Below are positions 61,059-64,000 of a stretch of 64,000 bases of DNA, piece after piece. The position numbers and the translations under genes are program-made. Position 1 is the stretch's first letter, and every line of letters starts with the position of its first letter. The DNA is taken from contig CAIIXF020000001.1 of NCBI GenBank assembly GCA_903813345.2, forward strand, positions 45,465,885 through 45,529,884, read 5' to 3'. A model generated the notes under the pieces. The model worked only from the letters and a program-made list of their open reading frames with translations, was not told the origin of the DNA and searched no databases. This DNA is from Owenia fusiformis. Taxonomy: Eukaryota > Annelida > Polychaeta > Sabellida > Oweniidae.

Positions 61059-62843
61059 TGTATTTTTGGTATTTTTGTGACAATCAATGGAAACCAATTG
61101 AAAATTTGGGATCTGCTGATATCCTCATGTTAAGTCAATGATGCACAGCCCCATGTAAGTCAATACAACCTTACTGAACTAAATGGCCACTATCTCAGCC
61201 TATGTGTGCCCGAGCACTTTAATATTTTCCAAAGAGTTATATAACATTCTATTCTTCATGTTACACCTAAGAATTATTTATTTTGACCATAGGGGTATTT
61301 GCCAATAAACGCACCTGGTCCTTTGAACTCAATTTGAAGCTACCAGTAGATATTGTCGTTGACCGTAATGACATTATTGTCTTGCTGAATATCACCGGAG
61401 ATTTCATGTCCATTCACAAATGTAAAAAACATTGGATATAATGAAAAAATCTAGATAAAACATTTCAAATTGATCATGAACCAATAATGTAACCATATAC
61501 TGTCGTCTATAACTGATGGTAATTATAGTTATCTGCAAAAACAGTTAATCTATTGTTTGTTGGTAATTATTAATTGCAGCAGGTTGCAACGTCCTGATCA
61601 TTCTACACAGCAGTTCGACATTCAGTCTTGTCATTTCCCTAGGTGACTAAATGACTAAATGATAACTTTGTTATCAGCCTCGGATTTCTATAAAAATTCA
61701 TAGAACGTAAAATGCCGATATTGTAAAAAAAAGTTCGAGCCATTCGTCATTTTTTAGACCTTCTTATTGCAGTCTGAATTCTTTGCCTCGATGCTCCCGT
61801 ATGCATGTCAAGCCTGCCATGTAAAATATAATTATTTTAGACTGGCAGTGAATTTATAACGTATATCGACAGCATATGACAGCAAGTGAAAAATGAAAAA
61901 TTGTCTCCCAGTATAGTCTTGTGATCAAATTATTAAATGATTTCGTTCCCGTTGAATTACAGTGAAAAGATATTGAGATTATAAATAAGGCACGATATGT
62001 ATATGTATTGCTACTGAGAATGTCCCCTCCGTACCAATATTTTCTGTATTGCGACGGAGATGATCAATGGGGACAATCTCAATAGCAATTACAGCTTGGT
62101 ACAGTACAAGCACTGACCAATCAAAAGGCTTCATTTTTCCGTTTTATCATACGATAAAAAGAAGTACAAGTGCTTGACCAATCTATCCCATGAGTTGAAG
62201 AGAGACGTTGAGGTTTCGAACTCAGTTCCAGGCCCAAATTTATACTGCGCATTTTGTTCACTGCCATAACCAACATTTTTGAAAATGCATTTTGAGTAAA
62301 AATGGTTATAAATAATGTTTCTACCTCCATCCCCCGGGCATCCCCTCCCCAAAATTATCTCTAGTAGTACCCGTCCACCTAAAGACACACCCCGTACCTT
62401 CCGGATCCAGCGATGTTACAAACATATACATTAACTTCCAACAATCCCACGTTGCCAATCATCACAAACGCTATATGATTATCGTGAGATATCTCAGCCT
62501 TCTCTCAGTTTCCTTCATTCTTGTGCATGGCAGAGATGGTGTGGGTATCAGAATACTACATGATAGGTGTCTCTGATTTTGCCAAAGGTACACTTGTAAG
62601 TTGCTATGATATCATATAATCAAAATACCATATGTATTGTGAATTCCGTAGAATACTTATAATGTTGTTCTTATCATAATTGCCTAAAGCTTGAGGCAAG
62701 TACTTGGCATCTGAAACATCTTGTATTCCAGGCACATGGATGTTTGATATGCTTACATAACTACAGGTGCAACTGAGATTGACTCAGCACATGTCAGTGT
62801 TTTTCAAAAGCTGGGTAACGTTGGATAAGCGGAATAAACCAGG

Positions 62844-63098
62844 AGTCCATTTCTCCAAAGTTAGTAAAGTTACGAATAAAAAAGTCTATTGTTGTTTCTG
62901 GGATTGATTTAACAATAATGACGTCATCTGCGATTTTTATCGTAACTTTTAAGATACTACAAAAGAATCTGGCCGTGATCTATGATAAAAAGTTACAAAC
63001 CTTCGAGAAATACAATTTGCTATTTCGTAACTTTTTGAAACTTACTAAATTAGTGAAGTTACGAATTAGAAACTTTACTAATTTTAGAAAAATAGACT
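62844..63098. mobile_element. Probable MITE, 255 bp
   Basis: The left end AGTCCATTTCTCCAAAGTTA and the inverted right end AGTCTATTTTTCTAAAATTA both continue as GTAAAGTT. No ORF of note lies between, and no clear target duplication was seen. Confidence 0.55.
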
Positions 63099-64000
63099 AA
63101 AAAATGAGCTCAAAAGGTATGCCACTCCCCTACCCCATCCATTTTCCAGGCCATTGAAACACGCAAAAATCTCAAATAATGCAGGCATCTTCAGGGGTCG
63201 TTTTTGGCCCCGTTTTGTTTTGAATACCATGTTTCTGCATACCATTTTCTCGGATGTGTCTCAATTACCTACAACAGTTACACTTGTGCTGAACAAAAAA
63301 ATATTTGGTCATTTTGGAGTTATTACACCAAAGTAGAGACTTTTATCAATTTCGTCAAAATGTTGCATATGTTGCACAAAATGGCAAATTTTGGTTTTAG
63401 ACCAATCAAAATCAAATGCTTCCCTATTTTTAACATATAAACTATAATTAAAACCAATAAAATTCTATGTTAGGATTTATCCAAGGAATATGCATGCAAA
63501 ATGTGGTGACTTAACTTGAAGAAATGAAGTGAAGAAATGAGTAAATATACAGACTTGGGACTTGTGTTGTCTCGGCTACTATGTACAGTAATGTGAAGTA
63601 CAACTACAAATTATGACAAAATTACATTGTAAGTTATGAATGACATATTTGCTGTATAGCGATGGATAAATAGATGGCAGCACTTGTGTCGGTAGGGCCA
63701 GAATGCTATTCATAATATCTAGACAAACCGGCAAAAAGTCAATTAATATCTTGATTTATCAAGTGTCCCTGAAGGCACACGTCTGAGTATAGTTTTTATT
63801 CTATCAATATTTTGATCGAATTTATTTTGCCTTTGTGCCATACTTCCATTCGTGTCTGTTCGTAATTTCAAAAGGCAATGAAACAACTGGATCCATAATG
63901 ATATCCTTGTAAGACGTGTATGTAACACGAATCACTCATTGAAGCATGGTTACACGTAACCAGGCCTGAGTTCCCTCATTAGTGGTAGAATAATTGGTGC
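63099..64000. other. Distal part of the window, nothing recognised
   Basis: No exon of the GPCR gene, RNA gene or array was recognised up to the end of the window. Short ORFs look random. Confidence 0.5.

Larger units (their letters stand above)
60188..62159. mobile_element. Fold-back-like element, about 1.97 kb, with 150-bp terminal inverted repeats
   Basis: The left arm (60188-60340) and right arm (62010-62159) are inverted copies. Shared words include TTTATCGTATGAT, TGATTGGTCAGT, GAGATTGTCCCCATTGATCA, AATACAGAAAATATTGGTAC and GGAGGGGACATTCTCAGTAG. The interior holds two further inverted repeats but no transposase-like ORF. A target duplication was not evident. Confidence 0.8.

Noticed and set aside
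1-64000. CRISPR arrays, bacterial operons, tRNA or rRNA genes
   Set aside because: The tandem repeats lack short regular repeats with unique spacers, all supported genes are spliced eukaryotic genes, and no tRNA-like A/B box pair or rRNA segment was recognised by eye.

Overview
This is an AT-rich animal nuclear DNA window. Its genes are split by introns with GT..AG borders, and it carries many transposon-derived repeats. The gene families (a DUOX maturation factor, a MOLO-1-type membrane protein, an orexin/allatotropin-type receptor, and chitin-binding-like plus LamG secreted proteins) point to a bilaterian invertebrate, probably marine (lophotrochozoan, hemichordate, echinoderm or cephalochordate). 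I cannot settle the phylum from sequence alone. Exon borders were placed by hand. For the five complete genes the summed exon lengths are exact multiples of three. Layout: 1-5338 no recognisable gene. 5341-9938 (+) dual oxidase maturation factor (DUOXA), 8 coding exons, 535 aa. 11596-12524 a TA-flanked MITE. 12571-15703 (-) MOLO1-domain single-pass membrane protein, 4 coding exons, 404 aa. 15704-21435 intergenic with small repeats. 21436-24800, 25525-29898 and 30610-40466 (+) are three tandem paralogues of about 390 aa. Each encodes a signal peptide, a dibasic KR-Q site, two related cysteine modules and a LamG-like domain. The third is stretched to nearly 10 kb by MITEs and a CR1/Jockey-type LINE in its introns. 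From 40.5 kb on the window is repeat-dominated: a piggyBac-like MITE (41464-42114), perfect hairpins (42.9-43.8 kb), and a large inverted-repeat element enclosing three 562-bp tandem copies (44.2-47.1 kb). At 47971-48423 (+) lies the first coding exon of an orexin/allatotropin-type GPCR; the rest of that gene is not seen. Its first intron, over 15 kb long and running off the window, holds a 6.83-kb CACTA-like non-autonomous element built of tandem repeats (51560-58389), a fold-back element (60188-62159) and a small MITE (62844-63098). How the genes relate: DUOXA brings dual oxidase to the cell surface for hydrogen peroxide production. The three secreted paralogues look like extracellular matrix, cuticle, shell or mucosal-barrier proteins. 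The MOLO1 and GPCR genes are neuronal or neuroendocrine by family. No shared regulation is visible; apart from the tandem triplet, the neighbours look unrelated.
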